A stretch of DNA of 64,000 bases from Prorocentrum cordatum (lineage: Eukaryota; Sar; Dinophyceae; Prorocentrales; Prorocentraceae), in the NCBI GenBank assembly GCA_963575745.1, contig CAUYUJ010006291.1, positions 205,434 through 269,433 of the forward strand. Direction: 5' to 3'. The position numbers and the translations under genes are program-made. Of the stretch, positions 12,011 to 22,853 are shown one piece after another; within the stretch, counting starts at the first letter, position 1, and each line of letters begins with the position of its first letter. The notes beneath the pieces are model-generated. The model did not search any database and had not been told where the DNA came from. It saw only the letters and a list, made by a program, of their open reading frames with translations.

Positions 12011-12835
12011 GATGCGCCAAGCTCGTGAGGTCCGAGGCAGCCGCGCGCCTGCGCGAGGCCGCCGTTTTGGGTCGAGGGGGGCCATCGCGCACGCAAGCCG
12101 CTGCCCCGTCGACGCGCCGGGCGCACGTGGGCCCGAACGCCGAGCGGCAGTGCGTGCGGGGACTCCAAGGCGGTTGCGCCCGCGGTAGGAAACACGAGGC
12201 AGCGCCCGCGGGCGCGCGCTCGCGTGCCCAACGGCTGGGCGGAGAGCGGTTGGCGCGCTGCTCGCCTCCGAGCGCTGCCGAGAGCCCGTGCGGTCGGCTG
12301 TCGCCGCGACGTCTTCCGCTTCGGTCTGGCACTGGGTCGGGGCCAAGACTGCGGGGGTGGCACCGGGATTGGCGGCTGCTTGCGACGAGGCGCCCCCGGA
12401 AGTCTGGGCGGGCCGCCATTTGCCGCAGGCGAGCGCGGCCGCCCCTACGACCGATCTCAGGGATGCCCCGCAGGCCCTGATTGTGTTCAGGCTGCGGCAG
12501 ACTACGCCTTCAAGACGGGTCGCAAGATTGTGGTCTCCTGCTCCTGCCCTTGCATTTCTCATCGTGTCCTCCTCCTCCTCGTGTTGCTACTCAGATGCTC
12601 TTTGTTTCTTCACCGTTGCCTCTTCCTCCCTTCTCCCCATGGCGTTTCTTCTTCGGGTGCGTATTTCTTGTCTTTCTCCCCCATCCGTCCCTCGCATCCT
12701 GCTCCCATTCGCGGGCGAATGACCAGCCTGGATTTCGTTGCATCTTTGTCCGCGGCGACAAGAGACTACCCAGAGGCCCAAACGGGCAGAACCATGACAA
12801 GAAACTTCGATCCTTGACCTTTGAACATGGCGGGC
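12011..12835. other. GC-rich, no gene recognised
   Basis: Possible decayed 3' end of the preceding retroelement. The long overlapping frames on both strands are arginine- and alanine-rich and carry no motif that could be recognised. Confidence 0.4.
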
Positions 12836-12947
12836 CCGCCTCGCCACCGTCGTTGCCCTCGTCGGTGCTGTCGTCGACATTTCTGTCGTCGTCGTTGCCG
12901 CCGCCGCCAGCGCCGCCGCCGCCGCCAGCGCCGCCGCCGCCGCCGCC

Positions 12948-12979
<32 letters not shown>

Positions 12980-12981
12980 TG

Positions 12982-13040
<59 letters not shown>

Positions 13041-13110
13041 CCACCGTCTCACCACCACCACCGTCGTCGTCGTCATCGTCGTCGTCGTCCTTCTCGAGGT
13101 CATCGTCGTC
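12836..13110 (+). repeat. (GTC)n / (GCC)n microsatellite
   Basis: Almost uninterrupted GTC/GCC triplets for about 270 bases. The apparent poly-Ser, poly-Arg and poly-Asp frames on the two strands are products of the repeat. Confidence 0.9.
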
Positions 13111-13398
13111 GTCGGCGTCGTGCGCCGCAGGCGCGCTGGCAGGCGCAAGCGCGCGGGCGCCCGTCTTCCCGTTGGCGCCCCCGCGCGCGGAGGGCGAATT
13201 TGGGCTCTGGTGCGCCCCGCCTCGCCCCGCGCCCGCGTGCGCAAGCCGCCATCGTACAGGCAAAGCTTCGGGTAAAGGTCCCTCTGGTTTCGGAAGGATC
13301 CCGGTGTGCCCCGTGCGTCCCAGCGCAAGTGAAGCCCCAAAGGGGTTTTCGTTTCCCACCCATGGCTCGTTGGCGGGCAAGGCTTTGAGAGTAGCCGT
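13111..13398. other. Unique spacer between two GTC arrays
   Basis: GC-rich DNA separating two triplet arrays of the same kind. No domain recognised on either strand. Confidence 0.5.
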
Positions 13399-13458
13399 CG
13401 CCACCATCGTCGGAGTCGTCGTTGTCAACGTCGTCGTCGTCGTCGTCGTCGGCGGCGG

Positions 13459-13492
<34 letters not shown>

Positions 13493-13523
13493 TTCGGCGG
13501 GGCGTCGGCGTGGGCGTCGCCGT

Positions 13524-13557
<34 letters not shown>

Positions 13558-13676
13558 GTCGTTGTCGGTGGCGGTGGCGGCGGCGGCGGCGGTGGCATCG
13601 TCGTCATCGTGGCGGTGGCGGTGGCGGTGGTGGTGGTGGTGGTGGTCGTCGTCGTCGTCGTCATCGGCGCGGTCGT
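13399..13676 (+). repeat. (GTC)n / (GGC)n / (GGT)n microsatellite
   Basis: A second triplet array, drifting from GTC to GGC and GGT units and back to GTC. Confidence 0.9.
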
Positions 13677-14093
13677 GTTCGACGCGCCGCCTACCGAGTC
13701 GTAGTCTTCTTCGTCGTCCCCACTATTTGGGGGCGGGTAGGTTGGGGAGGGAGAGGCTTCCAGGCTTTTTCGAATTGCGAGGAATTCTCAGGCGGTAGAT
13801 CCCTCCCTATGGGGTCCGCGCTTCATGTTCGTAGTCCGAGCTGGTTTATCGGAATCCTGTAGCTGTCGTCACTTTTCGGCTCCAACGGCTTGCTCTCGCG
13901 TTCCAGCGGATCGCGGTGTTGTCCAAACGGCAGTTGCCCCGACAGCTTCGCGACCTTGCCATCAGAGAACGCGCCCCTGCAGAGCACGGCGGCGAGGGCG
14001 CCGAGGAACATCGGCATGCGCGCCCTTGCCAAGAGGAAGGGGGGGTGCATGAGGAGACAAGCGGGATGGAGATGAGATGGGGGGAAGGAGGAA
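13677..14093. other. No gene seen
   Basis: Unique DNA with short frames only. No domain or splice pattern was recognised. Confidence 0.45.
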
Positions 14094-14240
14094 GTGGAGA
14101 AGGAGGAGGAGGAGGAGGAGGAGGAGGAGAAGAAAACTGACGAACAGGAAAAGGAGAAATTGAACAAGGAGGGCGGGCAGGAAGAGGAGACGGAGGATGA
14201 GAACGACAAGGAGGATGAGGAGGAGGAGGCGCAACAGAGG
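14094..14240 (+). repeat. (GGA)n purine microsatellite
   Basis: GGA/GAG runs with a degenerate purine-rich centre. Glutamate-rich frames here are artefacts. Confidence 0.85.
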
Positions 14241-14599
14241 GCGAAACTGGGGGGTTCGGCCAGGGCGACGAGGAAAAAACGAAGGGCAATCTAAATATGT
14301 TTTCATGTGGGGCTCTACCCCCTGAGTATATATTTGACAGGGGCCATGGGGGGACCCGCATCCGGTTGTTTGCGCAGGCTTCGAATTTGGAGGCAACGTG
14401 TGTGTTTGTAGTTCTTGTTTCTTTGACCAGGATGGTTGGGGCTGGGGACCATGCGTAGGGTCGGCATTGTTCCTGGTTGGCTGCCGGTCGCCTGGGGGAA
14501 GGGGGGGTGCAGTCATAGGGAACAGTGATAAGCCTTTCCCCCGAGCAAGGGAAAACGGAGCTGTGGCAGAGATATGATAGCAACTCGTTCAACCACTCA

Positions 14600-14876
14600 G
14601 CCCAGAGGGCTGGTGATATTTTTGAGTCGAATGTGCGCGGCGCCAAGGCGAGAGCCACATGTTGTAAACGACCCGCCCTCAATCAGTGAAACTCTTCCAT
14701 ATGTTTGAAACGAATGCGCGTTGCGCGAAGGCGAGAACCACATGCCCTCCGTCTGTGAAGCTGCTGGGAATTTGGAAGCTTCAGGCTCATAATTGGTAAG
14801 GAAGTCTAACGCGAAACGCCCGGCCCGCTTTTCCGTCTGGCTTCGGGGCGCGACAGGAAGGAGTTATTTACAAGGG
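14600..14876 (+). mobile_element. Composite dispersed repeat, copy 2 (truncated)
   Basis: Carries two of the 85-base units (GTGCGCGGCGCCAAGGCGAG, CCGCCCTCAATC, GTGAAACTCTT) and the tail module (CTTCAGG, AAGTCT, CGGGGCGCGACAGG, GAGTTATTTA). The head modules are missing. As in copies 3 and 4, a purine GGA tract follows directly. Confidence 0.7.
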
Positions 14877-14879
14877 GAA

Positions 14880-14945
14880 ATAATGGAGGAGCAAGAGGAG
14901 GAGGAGGAAGAGGAGGAACAAAAGGAGGAGGAGGATAAGCTCAAG
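14880..14945 (+). repeat. (GGA)n microsatellite
   Basis: Degenerate AGGAGGAGCAAGAGGAGG tract between the composite repeat and the next retroelement. Confidence 0.8.
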
Positions 14946-14949
14946 ATGA

Positions 14950-16345
14950 AGGCCTGAAGCCTTGAAAGCAAACAGATCCTGGAACCTGTTTTGCCGTGCT
15001 CGTACGACGGCGGCGTCACTCCACCGCTGGGGGTACGATATCACCCCCTGCTGTGAGTTTTGCCCTGCAGTTGGTCCGACGTGGCACAGGATTAGGACCT
15101 GCCCCCGAGGGGTAGCGGCCAGACCCGAGCTGGATCAGGACCTCCTTGAGGAGGCAATCGCCGCAGGTGAATCGGATCCGCTGTGCAACTCCCTGTGGAT
15201 CCGTGCGCCAGAGGTGGAGCTGAAGGCCCCGATAGCAGAGTTTGTGAGGTATTTCGGCCAGGATGGGGCGGTCGACCCTTTCCTTTTTGAGCACGATGCC
15301 AAGATCTTCTCTGAGGGTTCGGTCCTCGATCCCGGCGCAGATGTTGGGGCTCCCGGGGGCTGGGCGTCCGTCCAGGTTGACGATAGAGGGGTGATGGGGT
15401 CCATTTCCAGGGGGCTTCCTCAAACAGCAATGCTTGCGGAGCATCATTGGCTCTTTGTCACCGTGGAGCACCATGACCACAATCTCACCTTTGATCGGAT
15501 GCAGGTTTGGATGTGTATGTCGATTGCTCTGCCTTGGTCTGGGCCTCCAGGGACATGCTCAAGGCCTCCAGTGGCAAGACGGCCCAGTCGGGCCACTGGC
15601 GTAGGATCAAGGCGGGGACACCGTGTACTCGGGACATCCATAAGATCGAGATCATCTGAATGAGGCGGACGACCCAGTTGTTTAACTTCGGCGGAGGACC
15701 AGGAGGAACACCTGATTCGACGCTTTTGCTTAAGAGGCTGTGGGGCTTGGCAGGTCCCCCCAGTATGCTGTCACCATCACCTTTCAGTTTAAAAAGTGGA
15801 ACCGCATAACAGATTTCGCTGCCATAATTTTATCTGAGTGGCCTCCTGCCCGCGAATTGTTTGGCGGTATTGGCACAGCCCCACGAGCCAGGCCAGACAC
15901 CGCCAACCATGTGCATCTTGCGCACAAGGTCAGGTGGGCTGGCAACTGTTGGCAGTGTTTCGAATGTGCCAGGACGTTTCGAACGGCGAACGCTGCTGAT
16001 ACTTCGGCGTGTGGTCCCTTTGCTCAGGCTCTCCGTGCCCTTCTATTCCCTTCTGCCTTCCCCGCCCTTGCCCACTCCCTCCATGTGGCCAGGGTCCTGG
16101 CCACAGGCCAAGGTATCATATTGTGCATCCTATGTGGTAGCTACACCTCGGGCCATTTCCCGCGCGGCCTCGTCGGTGGTTGTCACAGTGTTAAGAAGCA
16201 ATCGGTGCGGATGCTCAGAAGTGGTCGCCTCCCTGGCCCCGCGGTCCGCTAGCCTGAATGTTGTCCTTTGGGCTACTGGGGCCTACGCGTCGGAGGGCTG
16301 GGTGGCCCTTTTCAAGGACGAGCATCCGCACCGCTGACGGGGGTG
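14950..16345 (+). mobile_element. Retroelement 3' half (zinc finger, RNase H, CxxC end)
   Basis: A 233-residue frame starts the match. CCEFC...TWHRIRTC is a Cys/Cys/His/Cys finger typical of the region after the reverse transcriptase. GGWASVQVDDRGVMGSISRG then LPQTAMLAEHHWL matches the RNase H start and its Glu strand. After a frame change at about 15665, a second frame carries AGNCWQCFECARTF. HSLHVARVLATGQGIILCIL follows, running into a CILCGSYT CxxC motif near the C-terminus. A last frame change near 16255 leads to the end. There is no 5' half, as in typical 5'-truncated insertions. Not functional. Confidence 0.7.
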
Positions 16346-16494
16346 GGGCAGCTGGGAGGACCCCAGGCGAGCACCCGCCTTCTTGCACCACCTGGTCACA
16401 GGGACCGAGGGCATCTGGCTGTCCGCCTTTTCCAGTGACCTCATGCGGTGCCACCCTCCTTCGTTTTGTGAGTGTCGAGTGGCGCGAGGTCTTA

Positions 16495-16770
16495 GGCGGA
16501 GGAGGAGACGGAGGGGGAGGAGGAGGAGGACAAGGAGGAGGCAGGAGGAGCAGGAGGAGGAGGAGGAGGAGGAGGAGGAGGAGGAGGAGGAGGATGAGGA
16601 ACAGTCGGAGAAGGAGGAGGAGGAGGAGGGAGGAGGAGGAGGAGGAGGAGGAGAGGGGGAGGGGGGGAGAGGAGGAGGAGGAGGGAGGGAAGAGGAAGAG
16701 GAACAGGAGGAAGAGGAGGAGGAGGCGGAGGAGGAGGAGGAGAAGGAGGAGGATGAGGGGGGGGGCGGAG
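16495..16770 (+). repeat. (GGA)n purine microsatellite
   Basis: GGA/GAG triplets with variants for about 270 bases. It directly follows the retroelement 3' end. Confidence 0.9.
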
Positions 16771-17394
16771 GGGGAGGTCACGGATCTCCCCGCCATTCCC
16801 GCGCGCGCTCGCTGCAACGCCCCCCGCCGCCAGGGGGGGAGCCTCCAACAGAGCAGGGCGGCGGCCACTCCGCGGCCGCCCTTGGGCAGCGGGGGGGGGA
16901 GCTGCCCGGTGAGGGCCTCTGACCGCCGCCGCGATCGCGCGCCGGGGCGCAGGGGCAGAAACGGCGCGCGCGCGTCGACCCCCCTTCCCCCCGCTCCCCC
17001 TCCCTGGCGCGCCACGAAGGCCTCTATGGTTGACTCCAGAGTTTTCCGTGGCAGAGGAGAGGTGTCAAGAAGTCACCGTCGAACACCGAATCTTGCTGAC
17101 GATGTAAGAGCCTATGCAGCAGAGCATCCCTATCATCCAGAATCGATGCCCTGAAGAGTTGTCTTTGGAACCTTGTTGAGATCTCACATGAGCAGCCGAC
17201 ACGCCATCCAGAAAAGATTCCCAGGCGTGTTGCCATGATCCATGGCGTGTGATAACATGCAGTGGAACAGCCGCCTAGATCATACCAACGACGGGCGATC
17301 CCATACAACATAGCTTCCATTCCATCGAGAATTGATGGCTATGCGAGTTGTATCAGCAGCTTCGTGCACGCCTCCTGGATTCATGGGAACAGGA
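16771..17394. other. No gene seen
   Basis: GC-rich then mixed DNA with short frames. No recognisable motif. Confidence 0.5.
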
Positions 17395-17411
17395 GAAGGA
17401 GGAGGAAGAGG

Positions 17412-17445
<34 letters not shown>

Positions 17446-17533
17446 ACAGGAGCAGGAGCAGGTAAAGAAGGAGGAGGTGGACAGTGAGGAGGAGGAGGAG
17501 GAGGAGGAGGAGGAGGAGGAGGAGGAGGAGGGG
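17395..17533 (+). repeat. (GGAGCA)n and (GGA)n microsatellite
   Basis: Starts with GAGCAG hexamers and ends as pure GGA. It abuts the head of composite-repeat copy 3. Confidence 0.9.
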
Positions 17534-18140
17534 GACCAGTGTAAACCCAAGGCCCATCAAAGATGTTGCAAGGCCCCTACAAGGATCTATTTTCGTTGCG
17601 GGTAGTGCCCCTTTGGAAGACAACCGTTCCAGAATCCTCAATCGTACCAGCGCCGCGAATCAGCGTGACTTTTGCGTCCTGACAGTCCTGAATCGTGCCA
17701 GAGCCATTTCTGGGACATCAACACAGCGAATCAAAGTTACTGGTGCGTCTTGACAATCTTCAATCACTCCGGAACGCCATTCCTAGGCTTTCAACCGTTC
17801 GAGTATTTGACATTGTTGTAAGCTTTTGAGATAAACGTGCGCGGGTCTCAGGCGAGAGCAGTATTTTGAAAAGGAGACGCCCTCCATCGGAGAAGTTGTT
17901 GCAAATCATGCGCGAGTCGCATTTTGAAACCACCCGCCCTCCATCCTTGAAGCAGTTGCAGCATTCCAGAACGAATGTGTGCGATGCTCAGGCGAGAGCC
18001 GCACTTGGAAAGCCAGCCGCACTCCACAAATTTCAAGCTTCAGGATCTTGAACAATGAGGTTGTCTCTGGCGAAGAAAGATCTGGCCCACCCTACCGACA
18101 CGTCTGAGGGTGCGACAGGGGAGAGTTATTTAGATAGACA
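17534..18140 (+). mobile_element. Composite dispersed repeat, copy 3
   Basis: Starts GACCAGTGTAAACCC. It contains TTGGAAGACAACCGTT and repeated 75-base units (CCTGAATCGTGCC, GACATCAACACAGCGAATCA). The 85-base units follow (CGCGGGTCTCAGGCGAGAGC, CGCCCTCCATC). The tail has CTTCAGG and GGTGCGACAGGGGAGAGTT. GGA repeats flank both ends, as for copy 4. Confidence 0.75.
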
Positions 18141-18240
18141 TGTGCGGATGAGGAGGAGGAGGCGGAGGAGGAGGAAGAGTGGGATGAGGAGGGGGCAGAG
18201 GAGGTGGAGTAGTCAAATAAGGAGGAGAAGGCCGAGGCTC
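18141..18240 (+). repeat. (GGA)n microsatellite
   Basis: Degenerate AGGAGGAGGCGG purine tract flanking the composite repeat. Confidence 0.85.
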
Positions 18241-18610
18241 AAGCTGTTAAGGGGGCGACCCCATGCATATGCAAGAACCACGGGGAGCGACCCCAACTCT
18301 CACATTGCATTTAAGAGGGGGTCGGGGGCAGGGGCTTTGGAGGCCTCGAGCCTTTGCCGACGCTGCCGTGGCTTTCGCGTCACGCGTAGCCTGACCCAGC
18401 GAGGCCGCCTCCTCCCACGAAAGCCAGAACAACTTTGAACCTCGCTCAGCGTCCAACCCCTGGGAGCCCAAGGAGTCCCGAGGAGCTCGGACCGAGGGAG
18501 GGGCAGGGACCGCAGAGGAGGGGGCCAGGACCCTGGACCACTCCTGACGGATGCTGAGCGAGGGGGGGGGCCATGTTCCGAACGACTCGGCCATCCCCAT
18601 ACCTGGGAAA

Positions 18611-18979
18611 CTAGCCCTGCCAAAACAAACCAACAGGCTTGCAATGGCCTTTGCTGGGCTTACCATTGCACACAGTGCTGATGCCCCCTCTGGACGGCGG
18701 CTTGTGGGAGGCCTTGGCGTACCCCCCGCACGAAAAACAAAGCAGGATGGTATCTGCCTGCCTTAATGTTCGACCTTCTCGAGTTTCAGCCCACCACAGC
18801 CTGTACCCCCTGAAACTCCAGTCTTCCATGTGTCCCCCCAAACCTCCCGTGGGGGCCTCGGGTGGGCCTTCCTCAGGGGCCTTCGCTCCAGGAGACGGAC
18901 CTGGACCGCTTGCATGAGGTTGGCAAACTTCGGGGATGGGAAGCCCAGGGATCACATCCTGGCCACTCCAGGCCATCAT
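18611..18979 (-). pseudogene. Retroelement C-terminal CxxC segment
   Basis: A 122-residue open frame ends in a region reading LLCFSCGGYAKASHKPP, with further Cys and His residues (TVC, GHC). This CxxC...C...H layout matches the C-terminal segments at 16105-16190 and 36430-36500 in this window and is a recurrent feature of dinoflagellate retroelement polyproteins. The end is frameshifted relative to the following DNA. Confidence 0.55.
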
Positions 18980-19207
18980 GATCTACACGCTGGCTGGTAC
19001 TTCTCAGCACCTGCTGGGAGGTGGCACACCTGGCAGCCTCGCGGGCGAGAGGTGCACACTCCTCGCTCACCAACAGCTGAGCTTGCGGTGCACAGTAGGG
19101 CTCAGCACCTAACATGGCCAGGCGGTCTGCGTGAGCGTTACCCTTCAGTTGCTGGTGGGTAATGAGCCCATCCTGGGCGGCCCTCTAGGTCTGGCGGGAG
19201 TCTACCT

Positions 19208-19583
19208 TCACACACCGCACATGTTCAAGCGCCTCCGAAATTTTGACCACCAATGGCACCTAGTCTGGTTCTCGTTGGCCGATGCTGGAAGACGACTGGC
19301 CACAGACACCGTAGCCGTGCAATCAACGTGAACCTCGACTCCCGCCTCGAGCACCGTGTGTGGCCCCAGCTGCCGCACAGCGAAGTCCTCCCCGTCCCTA
19401 GAGCTCGGATCTTGGGCCTCGGCGGGCGGGACCACCCCGAAGAGCCCCATACAAGAGGTCCCCATTGGAGTAGACGACACAGATCGACCCCGCTGCGACC
19501 CTGAGTCCTGGGAAACTGGCTTCGAAACAAGACCCATGGGTGAACACGGTCCACTCCTTTTTGACCATCAGAACGCCGTCCAC
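19208..19583 (-). pseudogene. RNase H domain remnant
   Basis: Two overlapping minus frames. The upstream one reads KKEWTVFTHGSCFEASFPGL, where FTHGS stands at the position of the first catalytic Asp (usually TDGS), so this residue is changed to His. It continues VAAGSICVVYSNGDLLYGAL. The second frame reads GEDFAVRQLGPHTVLEAGVE then VHVDCTATV, giving the Glu and Asp strands. One frameshift separates the halves. No activity is expected. Confidence 0.6.
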
Positions 19584-20239
19584 GGGCTAGTTGATCCACT
19601 GCGCATACTCACCTTTGGGATCTCGAGGGAGACGTCCGAACCAAGAACTGGGCTCAGGAAAGAGGGCGCGAGCGAGCAAATCTCCAGACTCCTCCGACAG
19701 TTTGAAAACCTTCCAGCAGCTCGCGGAAGATTAGGTCCCCCGTGATCTCGTCGCAATCTTTCGAAAGCAGGGCAACAGAAACGACGATTGTATAGACAAG
19801 CTCTGTCCCGATGGCAAAACCTGTACGCCGTGTCCATGCCATCTGCATGGGGCGCCATTCTGGTCTGTGTCCAGTAGATGTTCGCAGCGATACCTTTCAA
19901 AGTCTGCCTGTGGTGGTGTTGCCAGGTCTCCGATGAAGACTGGTTGAGCAGCGACTTATTTAATCGGCAGCCAGAAGATGTCACCTTTCCAGGCCTGGAA
20001 ATCTGTCTGACGGCCCTGCTCCTTCCTCGCCGGTGCCTCTTGACAGCCTCTCGAATCCAGCCCGCAAAGAACTGGGGCGAGAACCTCGGGATGGACCAAG
20101 CGTCCCACATCGTCAACCAAGGACTTGTCATGAAAGTCGAAGCGTCACTTGCTTATGTCCAAGGTGGACATGCGTGGTGCTATTGGATTTTTAACGTAGC
20201 ACCCCGCAATTGCGGATAAGAGTGAGGGGGCGGGCGCGG

Positions 20240-20665
20240 GCGACGCGGGCGTCGAGCCGACGGACCGCCGCAGGCGCCGAATTTTTGGCTTGTTCAGTGA
20301 ACGTAGTTTGGGTCGCGGGTGGGTCGCGGGCTCTCCACCTCCACCTGGAAGGACTTCAAACACAGCCCGCCGCAGGCGCCGGAAATATTGATTTGTACAC
20401 TGAACGCGGTTTGGGTCGCAGGTTCTCCACCTGGAACGAATGCAAAAGAAACCCGCCGCAGGCGCCGAAGTTTTGGCTTGTTCAGTGAACGTAGTTTGGG
20501 TCGCGGGGTCTCCACCTCCACCTGGAAGGAATTCAAAAACAGCCCGCTGCAGGCGCCGAACATGTTGATTTGTACATTGAACGCGGTTTGGGTCACGGGT
20601 GGGTCGCAGGTTCGCCACCTGGAACGAATGCAAAAGAAGCCCGCCGCAGGCGCCGAAAATCTTAG
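20240..20665 (+). repeat. Two-unit higher-order tandem repeat (A-B-A-B)
   Basis: Two related 85-95-base monomers alternate. Type A has TTTTTGGCTTGTTCAGTGAA and CTCCACCTCCACCTGGAAGG. Type B has TTGATTTGTACA(C/T)TGAACG and CCACCTGGAACGAATGCAAA. Both share GTTTGGGTC and CCGC(C/T)GCAGGCGCCG boundaries. The A-B dimer of about 185 bases is present twice, followed by a partial unit. Confidence 0.85.
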
Positions 20666-20708
20666 GTGGGTCGTGGGGTGGGTCGCGGGTGGGTCGCGAG
20701 CGGGACTG

Positions 20709-20886
20709 GAAAATGACCACAGCCACTGCTTCTTGTTTGCGCCGCCTTCCAGCTGGCCGAAAAAGAAGCAGTGGTTGTGGTCATTTCCCTGGTGCCAAGC
20801 TCAACGAAAATGACCATAACCACTGCTTTGTTTCTGCGGGCTGGAAGGCGGCAACAAAAGAAAAGCAGTGGCTGTGGTCGTTTTCG
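20709..20886. repeat. Nested inverted repeat / foldback block
   Basis: Four copies of a 20-base core (AAATGACCACAGCCACTGCTT and its complement) alternate in orientation. The outer arms pair AAAATGACCACAGCCACTGC and GCCGCCTTCCAGC on the left with GCTGGAAGGCGGC and GCAGTGGCTGTGGTCGTTTT on the right. The inner arms repeat the same core as GCAGTGGTTGTGGTCATTT and AAATGACCATAACCACTGC. Confidence 0.85.
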
Positions 20887-20889
20887 GGC

Positions 20890-21092
20890 CCCATATCGCG
20901 GGTGGGTCGCCGGGGGGGTCTCGGGGTAGGTCGCGGGTGGGTCGCGGGGTGGGTCGCGGGTGGGTCGCGGGTGGGTCGCGGGTGGGTCGCGGGGTGGGTC
21001 GCGGGTGGGTCGCGGGGTGGGTCGCGGGTGGGTCGCGGGTGGGTCGCGGGGTGGTTCGCGGGTGGGTCGCGGCGCGGGTCGCGGGTGGGACG
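20890..21092 (+). repeat. (GGGTGGGTCGCG)n minisatellite
   Basis: About 16 units of 12-13 bases, GGGTGGGTCGCG with an occasional extra G. The regular GGG spacing gives G-quadruplex potential. It continues the GGGTCGCGGGTGGGTCGC motif already present within the A-B monomers, so the array probably arose from them. Confidence 0.9.
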
Positions 21093-21177
21093 ACGACAAC
21101 AAACAACAACAACAAACAACAACAAGAATTCGCATCGCGGAATTCCATTTTAGCCACGCACCCAGGGACAGTGAATG

Positions 21178-22576
21178 ACCGTTCGGTTTTTGAGCCGAGG
21201 ATTCCGCGAGTTCAGCACCTCGATGCCGTCTAAGGAAGCCGGCCTCAATGACGTCTCGTGTTACTAGTCGATTCCGGACAGCGCTAACAGAGTCCTTGAC
21301 TATCTGGGTCGTCGTGACCTCGAGGGGGTCCTTCCTGGCCAGGAGCGGGTCCAGCAGGAAACAAAATCCGCGAACACAACTTGGATGGAGCGGGCCCGCT
21401 GCTTTGGCCGCCTGGACTCTGAGCATTCGGAGGGTCGTGTTGCTATCCCGATGATGGAGGAGCCCCAGGTCGCCTTCGCCAGAGGCACCCGTTCCCGGAC
21501 GACTGAGTTCGCTGGTCATCTTCTTGGCCCCTGAGATCCTCTGGAGAACCGTGGGGAGCCGGCCGTATTTCCCATTGCCTGAGCCCCCTCCAGCGTCCCG
21601 ATGTGTGTTCGCGTGGTTCTGGAGGCCGAGGTCACAGCTGCTTTTTTCCAGGAGCTCCTGCAGGGCCTTGGGGTCGGAGGTCATGAATCTGGTCTTGCCC
21701 CACTTGAGGGGGAGCTGAACCTTGTCCGTGTGTTGGGTCGTCTTGTCGTTGGCCTGGACCGAGTGCCTGACTGTGGTGACGGGGCGACCTACACGTGCGA
21801 CGTACACGGGGGGATCAAGAGACCATTATCTCTGAGCACTACCAACATCACGGCTTAGAAATTCCCATCGCACTTTTGCAACTTGCCACAATGGTCCCGT
21901 TGGCCTCCGTGTGGCCGTTGATGGAGACTCCCCACCTATCATGTTGTTGGCATCTGGATATGACAGTGCGCATAATAGGCCTAGGTCGAACAAGTAGTGT
22001 GCAGCTGATAGGCGTAACTGTTCGTGTGCGATGTTCTCGTAGAACTTGGCTATGTCGTAACATGTGCTGATCGATATGAGACCTTTGATTCGGGCGTAAC
22101 ACGTGAACATGTTGCGCACATGGCTGGCTCGATGTGCTGCTGGGGCTGTGTTCCTTGCCCCAGAACCAGGACGAGCAGATGGTTTTCATTTTTCGAACCA
22201 CCCTCTGGCGCGGATCCTGCTCCAACTGCGTGCAAGCGTGCGCATCGGGCCGATCGGGCGCGTTCCGCCCGTCGGTTTCGGCAGGGAAGCTCTGATGATG
22301 GAAACCGAAGCCGATGCTGAGGGGCTCTGCTCCCAGCTGTTCAAGCAATCCACTGCTCGCTGGAAGATCTAGGTCGGCATCTCCTCGAATGACCTCGGGT
22401 GGACAGAGTCCCAGCCTGGCGCCGAATGGCCCCCGGGAAGTCTTCGGCGTTGATGGGCGAGAGGCCCCGCTCCTTTTTCGGGCCGGACGAAAGGGGGGAT
22501 TGGGAAAGGGGGCGGTGCGAAATCTGCTGCATGCAGCTGGTTTCGGCCTCACCGAGGGGCTCATTCCTCCACACAT
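21178..22576 (-). pseudogene. Reverse transcriptase remnant
   Basis: Several minus frames. One reads CYDIAKFYENIAHEQLRLSA, with the Asp of palm motif A and the typical KFYE context. Another ends SINGHTEANGTIVASCKSA, the region of motif B. A third, long frame (to 21807) reads KWGKTRFMTSDPKALQELLE and continues to LRMLRVQAAKAAG and ARKDPLEVTTTQIVK, the thumb and connection region. The YVDD box lies in the frame-shifted stretch near 21780 and was not found intact. Confidence 0.65.
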
Positions 22577-22770
22577 GGCCGCCTCCTGGCGCTGGGAGGC
22601 GCCGGGAAAATCAGCTACGTGAGCTGATTCTCACCCCCCCCTTGCTATCCCCCCCTTTCGCCCGACCCGACACTTGCCAAGAGGTGGGGTCTGGGTCTTG
22701 CGGCCACGGGGCTCGAGCGGGCCGCGCGGCCGCTGCCGTTCTGGGCGCCGGCCCGCACGCCCGAGGGAGA

Positions 22771-22811
22771 CCAGCAGGAGGAGGAGGAGGAGGAGGAGGA
22801 GCAGGAGGAGG

Positions 22812-22853
<42 letters not shown>

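Noticed and set aside
12591-13798. Long Ser-, Arg- and Asp-rich frames
   Set aside because: They are GTC/GCC triplet translations joined to short unique DNA without motifs.
20890-21092. CRISPR-like array
   Set aside because: Units of 12-13 bases are directly contiguous, with no unique spacers. This is a eukaryotic minisatellite.
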